A stretch of DNA of 64,000 nt from Bacillota bacterium (GTDB lineage: Bacteria > Bacillota > SHA-98 > Ch115): positions 19,942-83,941 of the forward strand of contig JABLXA010000013.1 in NCBI GenBank assembly GCA_013178415.1. Direction: 5' to 3'. Positions 43,843-53,207 of the stretch are shown piece by piece. The position numbers and the translations under genes are program-made. Positions within the stretch are counted from its first letter, which is position 1, and every line of letters begins with the position of its first letter. Below the pieces are notes generated by a model, which searched no databases, had not been told where the DNA came from, and saw only the letters and a program-made list of their open reading frames with translations.

Positions 43843-44838
43843 TCAGGGAGCAAGCAGGATGCTCGCCACCAGATCCCAGATCCGGGGATCTTCCTGCCCA
43901 AGCTCCCAGATCGCTGTCCCCCTCACGCCATTTTGCCTGATCAGCCTAAACTTCCATTCAGCAGCCTCGGGGCACTGGAACCAGACCACATGCCACCGGC
44001 CTCCGGGGACATCCGGAGAACGGTAGGCAAGGGTACATTCCCTTATTCCTGGCGCAAAGGTGAGATGCACATGGTAGGTCTCCATAATACGCAGTAGATC
44101 AGTATATGTCACCGTGGTGGCAGTTTCAACAGGGCCTACTGGCCAGTCATATCCGTATACTCCGGTAGTTATGAAGATTTTATTCAGCGGTACCTGGGAT
44201 AGAGTAAACTCCTTGACTCGCACATACCAGTCATAGGATGCAAGTGGCCCAGGAGGGCCTGTTGCCGAGTGTTCTTCATATGCCATGATCACAAGCCAGT
44301 CTACATGGCGGGAAAGAGCGCGATAATCGAAACCTCCTGACCAGGGATGCGCCGGGTTCTCCTCTGTCTTGCCCGGAACAGCCTGGGTTATCATCAACCC
44401 ATGGGTTCTTGCCGCAACGCTCAGATCCCTGATGAAATCAGTAAGTGGTTGACGATCTCTCGGGTCCACATTCTCTAGATCGATGTGGGGACCGTCAAGC
44501 CCGTACCTTTGAATACTGGCAATGATATTCGAGATAGCATTCCTTCTAGCTGCCGGATCCGTAAGTATCGAATGTGCAATCTCCCTGACAAATCTAGTTT
44601 CAACGAAGTTGTGTATGGTTCCTTGAACACTGAGCCCGTGTTGTCTTGCGAAATTCAATGCATCGATATCAACGCTCTCCTGTATGGAACCATCCTCACG
44701 AATGAGAAACCACCATCCATAGATCCCCATCATGAGGCCATAGTACCTCTGCAAGGATGGCATAGACTCCTCGCCAAAATAACCCCAGACTTCAGCCTCT
44801 GGCGACCTCCAAGCATCCTGTGGCATCTTCAGCGACAC
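43843..44838 (-). CDS. Glycosyl hydrolase family 18 domain protein
   Basis: 331 residues; a TIM barrel. Strand 1 AEVWGYFGEESMP; active-site DxxxDxE in YGLDGPHIDLENVDP with the catalytic Glu; YDWYVRVKEF and the later GTAIWELGQED close the barrel. Acts on chitin-like or peptidoglycan glycans, as in spore-cortex-associated YaaH proteins. GTG start at 44838 with GGAAGGG 11 nt upstream, overlapping the LysM gene by 10 nt. May be a coupled partner or the second half of a split LysM-GH18 gene. Confidence 0.8.
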   Translation of the reverse strand: MSLKMPQDAWRSPEAEVWGYFGEESMPSLQRYYGLMMGIYGWWFLIREDGSIQESVDIDALNFARQHGLSVQGTIHNFVETRFVREIAHSILTDPAARRNAISNIIASIQRYGLDGPHIDLENVDPRDRQPLTDFIRDLSVAARTHGLMITQAVPGKTEENPAHPWSGGFDYRALSRHVDWLVIMAYEEHSATGPPGPLASYDWYVRVKEFTLSQVPLNKIFITTGVYGYDWPVGPVETATTVTYTDLLRIMETYHVHLTFAPGIRECTLAYRSPDVPGGRWHVVWFQCPEAAEWKFRLIRQNGVRGTAIWELGQEDPRIWDLVASILLAP

Positions 44839-45410
44839 GATGTGAACCGCCCTTCCAGGACAATCGGGCCCCGAATGACCAGGGGGTGTCCTGGCGCTTC
44901 AGGGCTCACCCTCAGAAAATCGGTAGTCTCCAGCCCGGCTATGTCCTTGTGATTTACCCAGAATTGAGGATTCTGGGCAGGCATGAGATCGATGAAATTC
45001 CTCACTGTCCCATCTCGGCGAACGATCCATGCAGCATAGATTGAAAAGTTGCTCCCGAAAGAAGATGGAGCTGGCATAGACATGGTGGCTACATATATAT
45101 GACTTGTTTCAGCTGGATGCGCCAGCACTACCCCAGGGTCCGGGACCCGCCCCTCTCTAGGGTATATGACGAAACAGCACCAGCCAGGCGGGACAGGCGC
45201 GGCCGGCGGAATCGCTGACACGCCCGGAGCTGGCATAGCCGACGGCGCGACGGCCCGCGGGATCCTGATCACCTGGCCTACATATATGAGATTAGGATCT
45301 GTGATCTCTGGATTTGCCGCAAGGATATCCTCGACCGTCACCCCAAAGCGCTGTGCAATGCTTGCAAGGGTATCACCGGGCCCGACTTCCCATTCAACAT
45401 ATGAGACCAT
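44829..45410 (-). CDS. LysM domain protein
   Basis: 193 residues. One LysM repeat at the N-terminus (YVEWEVGPGDTLASIAQRFG; IYVGQVIRIPRA) binds peptidoglycan or chitin-like sugars. A Pro/Ala linker is followed by a 110-residue domain of unknown type (CCFVIYPREGRVPDPG...). GGGGGG precedes the ATG at 45410. The overlap with the GH18 gene suggests joint action on cell-wall or spore-coat glycans. Confidence 0.8.
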   Translation of the reverse strand: MVSYVEWEVGPGDTLASIAQRFGVTVEDILAANPEITDPNLIYVGQVIRIPRAVAPSAMPAPGVSAIPPAAPVPPGWCCFVIYPREGRVPDPGVVLAHPAETSHIYVATMSMPAPSSFGSNFSIYAAWIVRRDGTVRNFIDLMPAQNPQFWVNHKDIAGLETTDFLRVSPEAPGHPLVIRGPIVLEGRFTSCR

Positions 45411-45606
45411 AAGAGATCCCCCCTATATTCAAAGTAAACAGGACATGGTCGCCACAGGATAGAATATTCAGCCAGCTCCGGCAAGTTTCCGCATATTCGT
45501 ATATTCATGGATTTGGCAGTTTCCATTCGCATCTTTGAAGGAGACGAGGGATTTTCATAGAAAAACAATTTCTAGCGGCGACCGTTCTAAATTTTCGGAG
45601 GTCTAT

Positions 45607-46890
45607 ATGGGGAATCTTGGAGCTTTAATTGAGGAAAGTGGACTTGCCAGGCTGGCTCGCTCATTCTGTGAAGCGACCGGACTCAGAGCTGTTGTCATCG
45701 ATGCGCATGGCGCGCCCGTATTGAGCCCACATGATTGGGAAAACTGCGCCTTGTGCCACCTCGTGCGCTCATCCGAAGAGGGGAGGGAAAGGTGCGATAG
45801 TTGCTATGCCAGAGCCGGGGAACAAGCAGCTCAGCTCGGGGACCTCTATATCTTCCGCTGTCACGCTGGACTGGTCAATTGGGCCGCGCCAATAATGATC
45901 GGATCCGACCTCTTGGGATCTGTCGTATGCGGGCAGGTAGTGATGTGGGATTTGGATGAGATCTTCATAAACGAGGTCATACAGCGGACTAAGGATCTTG
46001 GATGTGATCCTGGCCAAGTCAGAGATGCCTTGAAGGAAATAGAAATGCTTTCGGCCAAAAAGGTGCAGGCCGCAGCTGAATTGCTCTATGCCGTCACGAC
46101 ATCGGTGGTTCAATCAGCGGACCTCGTTCAAAAGCAGCGCCGTGAGATTGCCATGCAGCAGGCTCGTCTTGGCGAGGAAATCCAGGCGAGAAAACGTTTG
46201 GAATTTCAATTGATGACCCAAAAGGGCGGGGCTTTCTTTTCACGTCAGAAAGAGCAAGAGCTCATAAGGCATGTGCGCGCCGGGGATAGGACACAGGCTA
46301 AATCCATCCTGAACTATTTATTGGCGGATATCTTCCTCTATGGCTCGACGCGCATCGAGATCATCAAGGCGCGACTTCTGGAATTATCCGTTATGCTATC
46401 CAGGGCGGCGGTAGAAGCTGGCGCAAGCCTGGATCGGGTATTGGGCCTCAATTACCAGCATGTCTGCGAGCTTTCACTCATTGATGACTTCGGCGACCTG
46501 TGCCACTGGATAGTGCAGCTTCTGGACAAATTCATGGATAGTGTATATGAAGTCGGCCATGCCAGCAACTCTGGTCCAGTTATGAAGGCGATTCAATATA
46601 TGAAAGAGAACCTGTCTTCGCGGCTTACTATAGAAGATGTCGCAGGGGCAGTGAATATCAGTCCTTCCTACCTGAGCCATTTATTCAAGGAAGAGATGGG
46701 CTGCAGCATCATGGATTACCTGACGCAGCTCCGCCTGGAGGAAGCCAAGAGGCTTCTTCTAGATCCCTGCTTCAATGTGGCCTCGGTATCGGAGATGGTT
46801 GGGTATAGTGATCCTGCGAATTTTAGTAAGGCATTCAAGAAGGCCGAGGGAATCACCCCTAGCATCTATAAGCGGAGAGCGATAGGATAG
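45607..46890 (+). CDS. PocR-domain AraC-family regulator
   Basis: The ATG at 45607 has CGGAGG 5 nt upstream; the frame is open from 45535. 427 residues. N-terminal PocR sensory domain with Cys pairs (CALC, CDSC) and DLYIFRCHAGLVNWAAP, thought to bind small molecules. A coiled-coil linker (QQARLGEEIQARKRLEFQL) is followed by a C-terminal AraC double helix-turn-helix (TIEDVAGAVNISPSYLSHLF; ASVSEMVGYSDPANFSKAF). Divergent from the LysM gene. Targets not known. Confidence 0.85.
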   Translation: MGNLGALIEESGLARLARSFCEATGLRAVVIDAHGAPVLSPHDWENCALCHLVRSSEEGRERCDSCYARAGEQAAQLGDLYIFRCHAGLVNWAAPIMIGSDLLGSVVCGQVVMWDLDEIFINEVIQRTKDLGCDPGQVRDALKEIEMLSAKKVQAAAELLYAVTTSVVQSADLVQKQRREIAMQQARLGEEIQARKRLEFQLMTQKGGAFFSRQKEQELIRHVRAGDRTQAKSILNYLLADIFLYGSTRIEIIKARLLELSVMLSRAAVEAGASLDRVLGLNYQHVCELSLIDDFGDLCHWIVQLLDKFMDSVYEVGHASNSGPVMKAIQYMKENLSSRLTIEDVAGAVNISPSYLSHLFKEEMGCSIMDYLTQLRLEEAKRLLLDPCFNVASVSEMVGYSDPANFSKAFKKAEGITPSIYKRRAIG

Positions 46891-46977
46891 ATAGAAGGAG
46901 TGGGAGGGGAGGCACGAAGCAGGTTCGGCGAGTCACGACAAGTTGGGGATATTTAAATGAGTGGGGGTAGATGAAGT

Positions 46978-47637
46978 CTGCAGCCGGAGTATGCTGTTGT
47001 AATCTGCGATTTGCGTAATTCGAGGCGCATTGCAGACAGGCAGGTTGTGCAGGAACAGGCCAAGTCTGCGCTAGCGCATATAAATGCGGAGTTTTCTCCA
47101 TTTATTGTTTCAGGCTTCAGTTTTACCTTGGGAGACGAATGGCAGGGTTTGCTGAAGGATCTTTCCCTCTCATATGAAATCCTCTGGGAATTGAGGCGCC
47201 ATTTTGTCGCAGGGGAGTTTCATGCGGGGATCGGGTATGGGGAAATCACCACTTCCATTGGCCCGATTCATGAGATGGATGGGCCTGCCTTCTATAGGGC
47301 GCGTGACGCTATAAATGAGTCTAAGGCATCCGGCTATGGAGTGGTGATGAGAAGCGGCAGGGCTGAGCTTGACGAAATAGTAAATCCCATAATTCGGCTC
47401 ATGGAGAGTTCCCGGGACAGAATGACGGCCCGGCAGCAAGACGTGATAAGGATCTATGAGGAAACGAAGAGCATGGCGGCTGCCGCCGCGCGGATTGGTG
47501 TAAGTAAACAGTCTGTAAGCAAGATACTCAGGGCGGCACGGTGGAATGAAATTGTTGAGGCGCGAAAGGCCATAGGCCGGCTGATAAAGTTCTTTATTGA
47601 TTGCGATCTCGAAAGAAGATGTTTCGTCAACCATTAG
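46978..47637 (+). CDS. SatD-like protein with unusual start
   Basis: About 219 residues if a CTG at 46978 is used (GGGGG 10 nt upstream). The family-typical first strand EYAVVICDLRNSRRIADRQ lies upstream of the first TTG (47011), so the TTG start would cut the fold. An ATG with a good ribosome site at 46971 is in another frame. SatD family: GDEWQGLL, GIGYGEITTSI, and a C-terminal helix-turn-helix RIGVSKQSVSKILRAARW. Role uncertain; usually next to a DUF3307 membrane protein, as here. Confidence 0.6.
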   Translation: MQPEYAVVICDLRNSRRIADRQVVQEQAKSALAHINAEFSPFIVSGFSFTLGDEWQGLLKDLSLSYEILWELRRHFVAGEFHAGIGYGEITTSIGPIHEMDGPAFYRARDAINESKASGYGVVMRSGRAELDEIVNPIIRLMESSRDRMTARQQDVIRIYEETKSMAAAAARIGVSKQSVSKILRAARWNEIVEARKAIGRLIKFFIDCDLERRCFVNH

Positions 47638-47835
47638 GAGTTGATGATCGGGGTGTCGCCTCTTAAAGGCTTACCTCTAGGGGGCGGGGATATCCGGGGA
47701 TGGACGAATCTACTTTGAGGAAGCTGGGTTTGCTCCATGGAAGGATCGGCCTGTCTTAGGGGAGATATGTCTTTCCTGGGGAGAGGCGTATCTATTTCGG
47801 CGGCAAAGGTGTGCTTTAGTCGAGGTGTTTGAGTC

Positions 47836-48609
47836 ATGGAAACCCTATATCTCCTTCTCCTCGCTCATGTTCTGGGAGATTTTCCGTTCCAGACCGAAAC
47901 AATATCCTCCGCCAAATGTCAGGGGAGGCCCGCAGGGTATCTTTCCCACTTCATCATCTTGGTTTCCGTTTCCCTCTTGCTTACGCTGGCGCGCCTTTCG
48001 GCCCGGACGCTATTGGCGATTTTCGCCATTTCGGTTGTTCATATAGCGATAGACGCCATCAAAAACATAGGCGTCGAGAACAGGAAGGCCGACAAGGAGC
48101 TTCTATTTTTCATTTTGGACCAGGCATTACATATAATGGTCATAGTCATAGGGACCCTATATCTGGCATCCCGGTCACCTGCGCGTGAAGTCTTTTCAGG
48201 ATGGTTCTATCATGGCCGCCTCATGCTTCCCGCCGGGCGCCAGGATACCTTGATCTTATCCCTCACGGTATACGCATATTCTATATTCGGGGGCGCCGTG
48301 CTGGTGCGAAAGGTGCTGGATCTAGACTGGGCAAGGCTGCCGCGTGAGGACGCCTCTTCAGAGCGACACATTGAGGCAGGCAAGTTCATTGGAATGGTGG
48401 AACGGGCGATAATCACCTTGTTTGTTGCAGATAATGCCTATGGCGCGGTAGGTTTTGTATTGGCCGCGAAATCAATTGCCCGTTTCAGGGAGCTTGAAAA
48501 TCGAGACTTTGCAGAGTATTATTTGGTGGGAACCTTGACTAGCTCAGCTATAGCCGTGGGCGCAGGTTTTCTCCTGAAGGCGATCCAGGCGCTATCATCT
48601 TTACCATAG
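47836..48609 (+). CDS. DUF3307 membrane protein
   Basis: 257 residues. Begins METLYLLLLAHVLGDFPFQT, the DUF3307 signature, and has about six membrane segments. GAGGTG lies upstream of the ATG. Follows SatD-like gene after 198 nt; the SatD-DUF3307 pair recurs in firmicutes. Function unknown. Confidence 0.8.
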   Translation: METLYLLLLAHVLGDFPFQTETISSAKCQGRPAGYLSHFIILVSVSLLLTLARLSARTLLAIFAISVVHIAIDAIKNIGVENRKADKELLFFILDQALHIMVIVIGTLYLASRSPAREVFSGWFYHGRLMLPAGRQDTLILSLTVYAYSIFGGAVLVRKVLDLDWARLPREDASSERHIEAGKFIGMVERAIITLFVADNAYGAVGFVLAAKSIARFRELENRDFAEYYLVGTLTSSAIAVGAGFLLKAIQALSSLP

Positions 48610-48635
48610 AACCGATGCCCGGGAGGGTGAGATAG

Positions 48636-49661
48636 ATGCCGGCAAATCTGACACCGCAGTATCTCGCGGCAGAGCAGGCCTTTAAGCAGGCAAAGACCGT
48701 GGAAGAGAAGATTGCGGCGCTAGAGGAAATGCTGGCTGTCATTCCGAAACATAAGGGGACCGAGAAGCTCCAGGCTGATATAAAGACGCGGCTTTCCAGG
48801 TTGAGGAGTGAAGCGGAAAGGCGCCCCAGGGGTGCAAGGCAGGATCCGTTCCTGATTCCTAAAGAGGGCGCCGGCCAGGTGGTGCTCATCGGATTTCCCA
48901 ACTCAGGCAAGTCCTCTATAGTCGGAACTCTGACCCGGGCGAAGGTGACAATCGCCGATTATCCGTTTTCCACGTCTCTGCCAGTTGCTGGAATGATGCC
49001 GTATGAAGATATAATGATTCAACTGGTAGATATGCCGCCTATTACTTCAGATGGCGCCATGCCGGGTCAGGCCGGTGCCATGAGAAATTCAGACGCGATG
49101 CTGATTGTGCTGGACGCGAGCTCTGATGACTGCGTCGACCAGATGGAAGGTTGTCTGGGCTTCATGCGCGAAAGGCGGATCCTCATGGAGGAAAGGATCG
49201 AGGGAGTAAGAGGAATAACGCCGGACCAATGTCTCATCGCCGTGACAAAGGTGGATTTGCCGCGAGAATTCTCATTGGATGAACGTCTGGACATATCTTT
49301 CTCAAGCCCGGCGCTGGACAATTTCAGGATACTGGAGGAACTCGGTCCGAGAAACATAAAGATGATCCCTGTTTCGTGCAAGACGGGGTTTAATATCGAG
49401 CTATTGAGAACATGGATATTCCGGGTCCTTGGTATAATCCGCATATATAGCAAAATCCCCGGCAAGGAACCGGATATGGACGCGCCGTTCATATTGAAAG
49501 ATGGTGCCACTGTAATCGATATGGCGGCAGCCGTTCATCGGGATTTTCCACAGCGTCTCAAACATGCAAGGATCTGGGGCTCAGCAAGGTTCCCCGGCCA
49601 ATCTGTTCCACGAGATTATGTACTCAAAGATAAAGATATTGTTGAGCTGCATCTGGCCTAG
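48636..49661 (+). CDS. TGS-domain GTPase of the OBG/DRG type
   Basis: 341 residues. N-terminal helical part (about 1-70); G1 GFPNSGKSS at 86-94; G3-like DMPPITSDG where DxPG is usual; G4 TKVD; C-terminal TGS domain from about 270 (ATVIDMAAAVHRDFPQRLKH). Similar to Drg-type translation or ribosome GTPases, but shorter and with an atypical G3. ATG with GGGAGGGTGAG upstream. It lies before the dehydratase genes. Role not known. Confidence 0.8.
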   Translation: MPANLTPQYLAAEQAFKQAKTVEEKIAALEEMLAVIPKHKGTEKLQADIKTRLSRLRSEAERRPRGARQDPFLIPKEGAGQVVLIGFPNSGKSSIVGTLTRAKVTIADYPFSTSLPVAGMMPYEDIMIQLVDMPPITSDGAMPGQAGAMRNSDAMLIVLDASSDDCVDQMEGCLGFMRERRILMEERIEGVRGITPDQCLIAVTKVDLPREFSLDERLDISFSSPALDNFRILEELGPRNIKMIPVSCKTGFNIELLRTWIFRVLGIIRIYSKIPGKEPDMDAPFILKDGATVIDMAAAVHRDFPQRLKHARIWGSARFPGQSVPRDYVLKDKDIVELHLA

Positions 49662-49714
49662 CCAGATCTCCGTCCTGGCATAGGCGGAGTTGCCCGGCTC
49701 GGAGGGAAGCACCA

Positions 49715-50875
49715 ATGGGATCTGACAGAAAAAAGGTTATTGGCTGGACCTGTACATATATCCCAGAGGAAGTCATAATGGCAGCAGGGGGGCATCCTCG
49801 CAGGATGATGGGGACTCAGGCCCCTGTAAGAGAAGCGGACCGGTACCTGCCTTCTAACATATGCCCGTATGTCAGGAGTATCGTCGATCAGGGGTTTCGT
49901 GAAAGGGTAGATGGAATCGTTGTGGCATCATCCTGTAATGCCGCCGCCCATCTTTTCGATGCCTGGCGCCAGGCATTTCCAGATAGTTTCTGCCATATTA
50001 TGGGGATTCCGCGTGCATATACGAAAAATGCGCTTAACTATTATGCAGCAGAGATTCGCAGGTTGATAGAATCTTTGCAGGGCTATACTGGTGAGAATAT
50101 CTCCCGGGACCGGCTGTGGAGCGCAATACGCGAGGCGCAGGAAGTCAAAGACTTTCTAAATAGAGTGTACAAGCAGATGGGCCAATCTCATCTCGCTGAC
50201 GCCGCGCAGGAATTTGCGTCGACCCCGGGAAGGTTTTATGGCCTTGTGAGGATGGTCTTATCAGGGGAAAGAGACGAGGCCCTGAGACGTCTTGCTGGCA
50301 TGATTCGAGGTTATGGTAGATATATTGACGACGATACAGGAGTCGGCGGATTTGGGGGCAGGTCGTTCTATAAGGCGGACGGGCCCTCCGGATTCGGCCA
50401 TCCCAGGGTGTACTTGATGGGCAGTCCCTGTGCAGACTCTATCATTGATACCATCGAAGAACTAGGAGCCATCATTGCCGGCGACGATCTTTGTTTCGGG
50501 AGCCGGTATTTCCAGACGGGGGTGGAGTGCGTCACACTGGAAACCGAAGAAGATCCGGTTTCCTATCTTGCTAAAATATATCTTTCCAAACCCCCTTGCG
50601 CCCGGATGCTGCATAGAGAGGGCCGAATCAGAGAGATCCTCTCGCATCTGCGAGAGATAAAGGCGGATGGAGTCATATTTCATTCCCTCAAATTCTGCGA
50701 CCCATACCTGTATGAATATCCCATTCTACGCCGGAGTCTGGAGGACCAGGGGATTCCTGTCTTGCTGCTGGAAGGCGATTATACAAGGGGCGGGGTGGAG
50801 CAAGCGAGGACGCGGATAGGAGCATTCATGGAAATGTTGCAAGCGCAGCAAAGCGCGGCCCCGGTCAGGGGTTGA
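49715..50875 (+). CDS. 2-hydroxyacyl-CoA dehydratase subunit, D family
   Basis: 386 residues. WTCTYIPEEVIMAAGGHP, NICPYVRS and ASSCNAAAHLFDAWR carry Cys for a [4Fe-4S] cluster; FHSLKFCDPYLYEYP is the C-terminal cluster segment; the family catalyses alpha/beta-dehydration of 2-hydroxyacyl-CoA using a low-potential electron. The genes for CoA transferase and 2-hydroxyacid dehydrogenase are not adjacent. Partner is the next gene, with the activator two genes down. Confidence 0.85.
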   Translation: MGSDRKKVIGWTCTYIPEEVIMAAGGHPRRMMGTQAPVREADRYLPSNICPYVRSIVDQGFRERVDGIVVASSCNAAAHLFDAWRQAFPDSFCHIMGIPRAYTKNALNYYAAEIRRLIESLQGYTGENISRDRLWSAIREAQEVKDFLNRVYKQMGQSHLADAAQEFASTPGRFYGLVRMVLSGERDEALRRLAGMIRGYGRYIDDDTGVGGFGGRSFYKADGPSGFGHPRVYLMGSPCADSIIDTIEELGAIIAGDDLCFGSRYFQTGVECVTLETEEDPVSYLAKIYLSKPPCARMLHREGRIREILSHLREIKADGVIFHSLKFCDPYLYEYPILRRSLEDQGIPVLLLEGDYTRGGVEQARTRIGAFMEMLQAQQSAAPVRG

Positions 50876-50891
50876 ATGGAGGTCAATTGAA

Positions 50892-52226
50892 TTGGCTGGT
50901 CCGCCACTTGATGATTTTGGTTTTCATCTGTCCAGGAGTGTTCTCAGGCACGCGTTGGGGGCAAAGACCATATACGCTTTAGGTCGCGGCATTTTAGCCA
51001 TGAGGAGGCGCGCATTTTCCCTCAGAGCTACCTCAAAGGTGGCGGAATTTGCCCTTAAAGAGACCGCCAGGGCTTTCGATGCCAAGAATCATGTTATCTG
51101 GTCCAGCGCATTTGCCCCTGTGGAGATCTTGCGAAGCCTTGGGCTTACAATCTTCTCCCCTGAGGCGGCATCTGCGGTTTTCTCTGCCTTTGGTCTGGCA
51201 GAGAAGATGCTCGAAACTGCCGAGGAGAGTTTTCATTCAAGAGATACGTGCACTTTTCATCGAGTTGCCATGGGAGCCCTTCTTGAGGGGCTTTACCCGC
51301 AACCAGATGGCCTTGTGGCCTCTTCCCATCTTTGTGACGGGTGTCCCGGCTTGTTTCGCAATGTATATCTCGAATCCCTTTTTGGCAAAGGTTCAAATAC
51401 AAATACCCAGCCTTTGCCGGATCAAAATCGAAAGCCGCCATACTACATCATCGATGTGCCATGGGGGAGGCTGGATGACGAGGCTGTAAGATACACGGCC
51501 CGCCAGCTCGAGGATATGTTTTATGGCCTGGCTTCATGTTTTGGTCTGTCCCCTGATCTCGACGAATTGAAGCAGGCAATCCGCCTGTCCAATGAGGCCC
51601 GGACATGGGCAATCCGCGCAAATGAGTTGAAGCGGCTCAGGCCCTGTCCCGTGACCGCTCGCGAAGTGGCGGATTATGTATATGTGATGTTCACAGGCTT
51701 CGGATCTCGAGATGCAGCCGAGATCTACAGGACCCTGTATGATGAAGCCCGGGAACGTGTTAAGGATGGCGGGTCTGGTCCCAATCCTTTGAGCGAAAGA
51801 TACAGAATTCTGTGGCTGCATCTACGGCCCTTCTATGCCGGGCATCTGTGGGGATATTTGGAGGACAAGCTGGGCGTCAAGATTGTATTTGATGAATTCA
51901 GCCATATCTACTGGGACGAATTGGATCCAGATTATCCTTTCGAGAGTCTCGCCCGAAAGGCCCTTTCTCATCCGGGCCACGGGCCTATCGAAAGGCGCGT
52001 GAAGACGGTGTTGCGGCTGGTTGAGGATTACCAGGTAGACGGAGTTATTCATTTTTCCCACTGGGGCTGTCGCCAGTCCGCCGGCGGGGCCGTTATGATA
52101 AAGGATTACCTGAAAAAGCATGGGATTCCTGTCCTCATTCTTGATGGTGACTGTATAGATCGCAGGAACTATGCGGAAGGTCAGACCATTACCAGGCTGG
52201 AAGGATTCATCGAAATGCTGGGGTAG
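50892..52226 (+). CDS. 2-hydroxyacyl-CoA dehydratase, second subunit
   Basis: 444 residues, TTG start with GGAGG 9 nt upstream. SSHLCDGCPGLFRNVY, then HFSHWGCRQSAGGAV fit the cluster-binding fold, with the Cys pattern of HgdA/HgdB relatives. It lies 16 nt after the first subunit. Both together form an alpha/beta dehydratase of unknown substrate. Confidence 0.8.
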   Translation: MAGPPLDDFGFHLSRSVLRHALGAKTIYALGRGILAMRRRAFSLRATSKVAEFALKETARAFDAKNHVIWSSAFAPVEILRSLGLTIFSPEAASAVFSAFGLAEKMLETAEESFHSRDTCTFHRVAMGALLEGLYPQPDGLVASSHLCDGCPGLFRNVYLESLFGKGSNTNTQPLPDQNRKPPYYIIDVPWGRLDDEAVRYTARQLEDMFYGLASCFGLSPDLDELKQAIRLSNEARTWAIRANELKRLRPCPVTAREVADYVYVMFTGFGSRDAAEIYRTLYDEARERVKDGGSGPNPLSERYRILWLHLRPFYAGHLWGYLEDKLGVKIVFDEFSHIYWDELDPDYPFESLARKALSHPGHGPIERRVKTVLRLVEDYQVDGVIHFSHWGCRQSAGGAVMIKDYLKKHGIPVLILDGDCIDRRNYAEGQTITRLEGFIEMLG

Positions 52227-52314
52227 ATCGCCTGTCTGGCAGCGAATGTGTCATAAACGCCGCGGCTGCGGTCAATGTCGCGACTCGCCGCCGGTAGAAA
52301 GGAGATGAGTATTT

Positions 52315-53091
52315 ATGGCGGTTCCCATAACCGCTGGAATAGATATTGGTTCATTATCAACAGAAGTCGTAATCCTTCAGGGGGATAAGGTTCTCTCATA
52401 TTCTATCCAGCCAACCGGGGCAAATGGCTATAGGGCCGCAGAAACCGCCATGGATATTGCGCTCGAGAAGGCTGGACTTTCCCTGGGAGATATTGCAGGT
52501 TGCGTTGCTACTGGTTATGGCAGGATCAACGCGCCCTATACTGATAAGAGAGTCACGGAGATCACCTGTCATGCCCGTGGAGCGCACTTCCTCTTCCCGG
52601 AAACCCGTACCATCATTGATATCGGAGGGCAGGACAGCAAGGTAATTCAGGTAAACAAGGCAGGCAAGGTCGTTGACTTTGTCATGAATGACAAGTGCGC
52701 TGCCGGCACCGGACGATTCCTGGAGGTTATGGCCAGAGCGCTGGAGGTCGACCTGGAGGATATGGGGCCATTGGGCGAGAGATCCCGGAAGAAACTCGTC
52801 ATTAGCAGCATGTGCACAGTATTTGCGGAATCCGAAGTGGTATCGCTCATTGCCCGTGGTGAGGCAAAACACGATATCATACGCGCTATACACGATGCAG
52901 TCGCGGAGCGCGTATATGGCCAGGTGGAGCGAATCGGAAACATTGCTCCGATCACGATGACAGGAGGAGTCGCCAAGAATATCGGCGTAGTCAATAGTCT
53001 AAACAGGCTTCTCGGCGTCAGGATGAATTTGCCAGAGGAACCTCAAATCATAGGGGCCCTCGGCGCCGCTCTAATAGCTGCCGGAATCTGA
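52315..53091 (+). CDS. ATP-dependent dehydratase activator (HgdC family)
   Basis: 258 residues, ASKHA fold. GIDIGSLSTEVVIL near the N-terminus; DIGGQDSKV; bridging-cluster Cys128 in NDKCAAGTGRF and Cys167 in SSMCTVFAESEV. It uses ATP to drive an electron into the dehydratase. Size is typical for HgdC. GAAAGGAG precedes the ATG. Belongs functionally to the two preceding genes. Confidence 0.92.
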   Translation: MAVPITAGIDIGSLSTEVVILQGDKVLSYSIQPTGANGYRAAETAMDIALEKAGLSLGDIAGCVATGYGRINAPYTDKRVTEITCHARGAHFLFPETRTIIDIGGQDSKVIQVNKAGKVVDFVMNDKCAAGTGRFLEVMARALEVDLEDMGPLGERSRKKLVISSMCTVFAESEVVSLIARGEAKHDIIRAIHDAVAERVYGQVERIGNIAPITMTGGVAKNIGVVNSLNRLLGVRMNLPEEPQIIGALGAALIAAGI

Positions 53092-53155
53092 GGAACCTGT
53101 TGACTGTTAAATGATCATATATTGCTCGCCTCGTGTCCTCAGGGCCGAATAGCTC

Positions 53156-53205
53156 CATCACCTCCTGAGCATGCTACGTTTTAGGGCATAGCTACGGAGG
53201 TGATG
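53156..53205 (+). promoter_or_regulatory. Hairpin burying a ribosome binding site
   Basis: CATCACCTCC (53156-53165) pairs perfectly with GGAGGTGATG (53196-53205), the ribosome site of the next gene, over a further stem AGCATGC/GCATAGCT with a bulge. There is no T-run, so this is not a terminator. It would shut off translation unless opened by temperature, a ligand or another RNA. Confidence 0.6.
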
Positions 53206-53207
53206 AG

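Noticed and set aside
47638..47835. 24-codon ORF after the SatD-like gene
   Set aside because: Ribosome site too close to its ATG and no conserved pattern; the stretch is left as non-coding.
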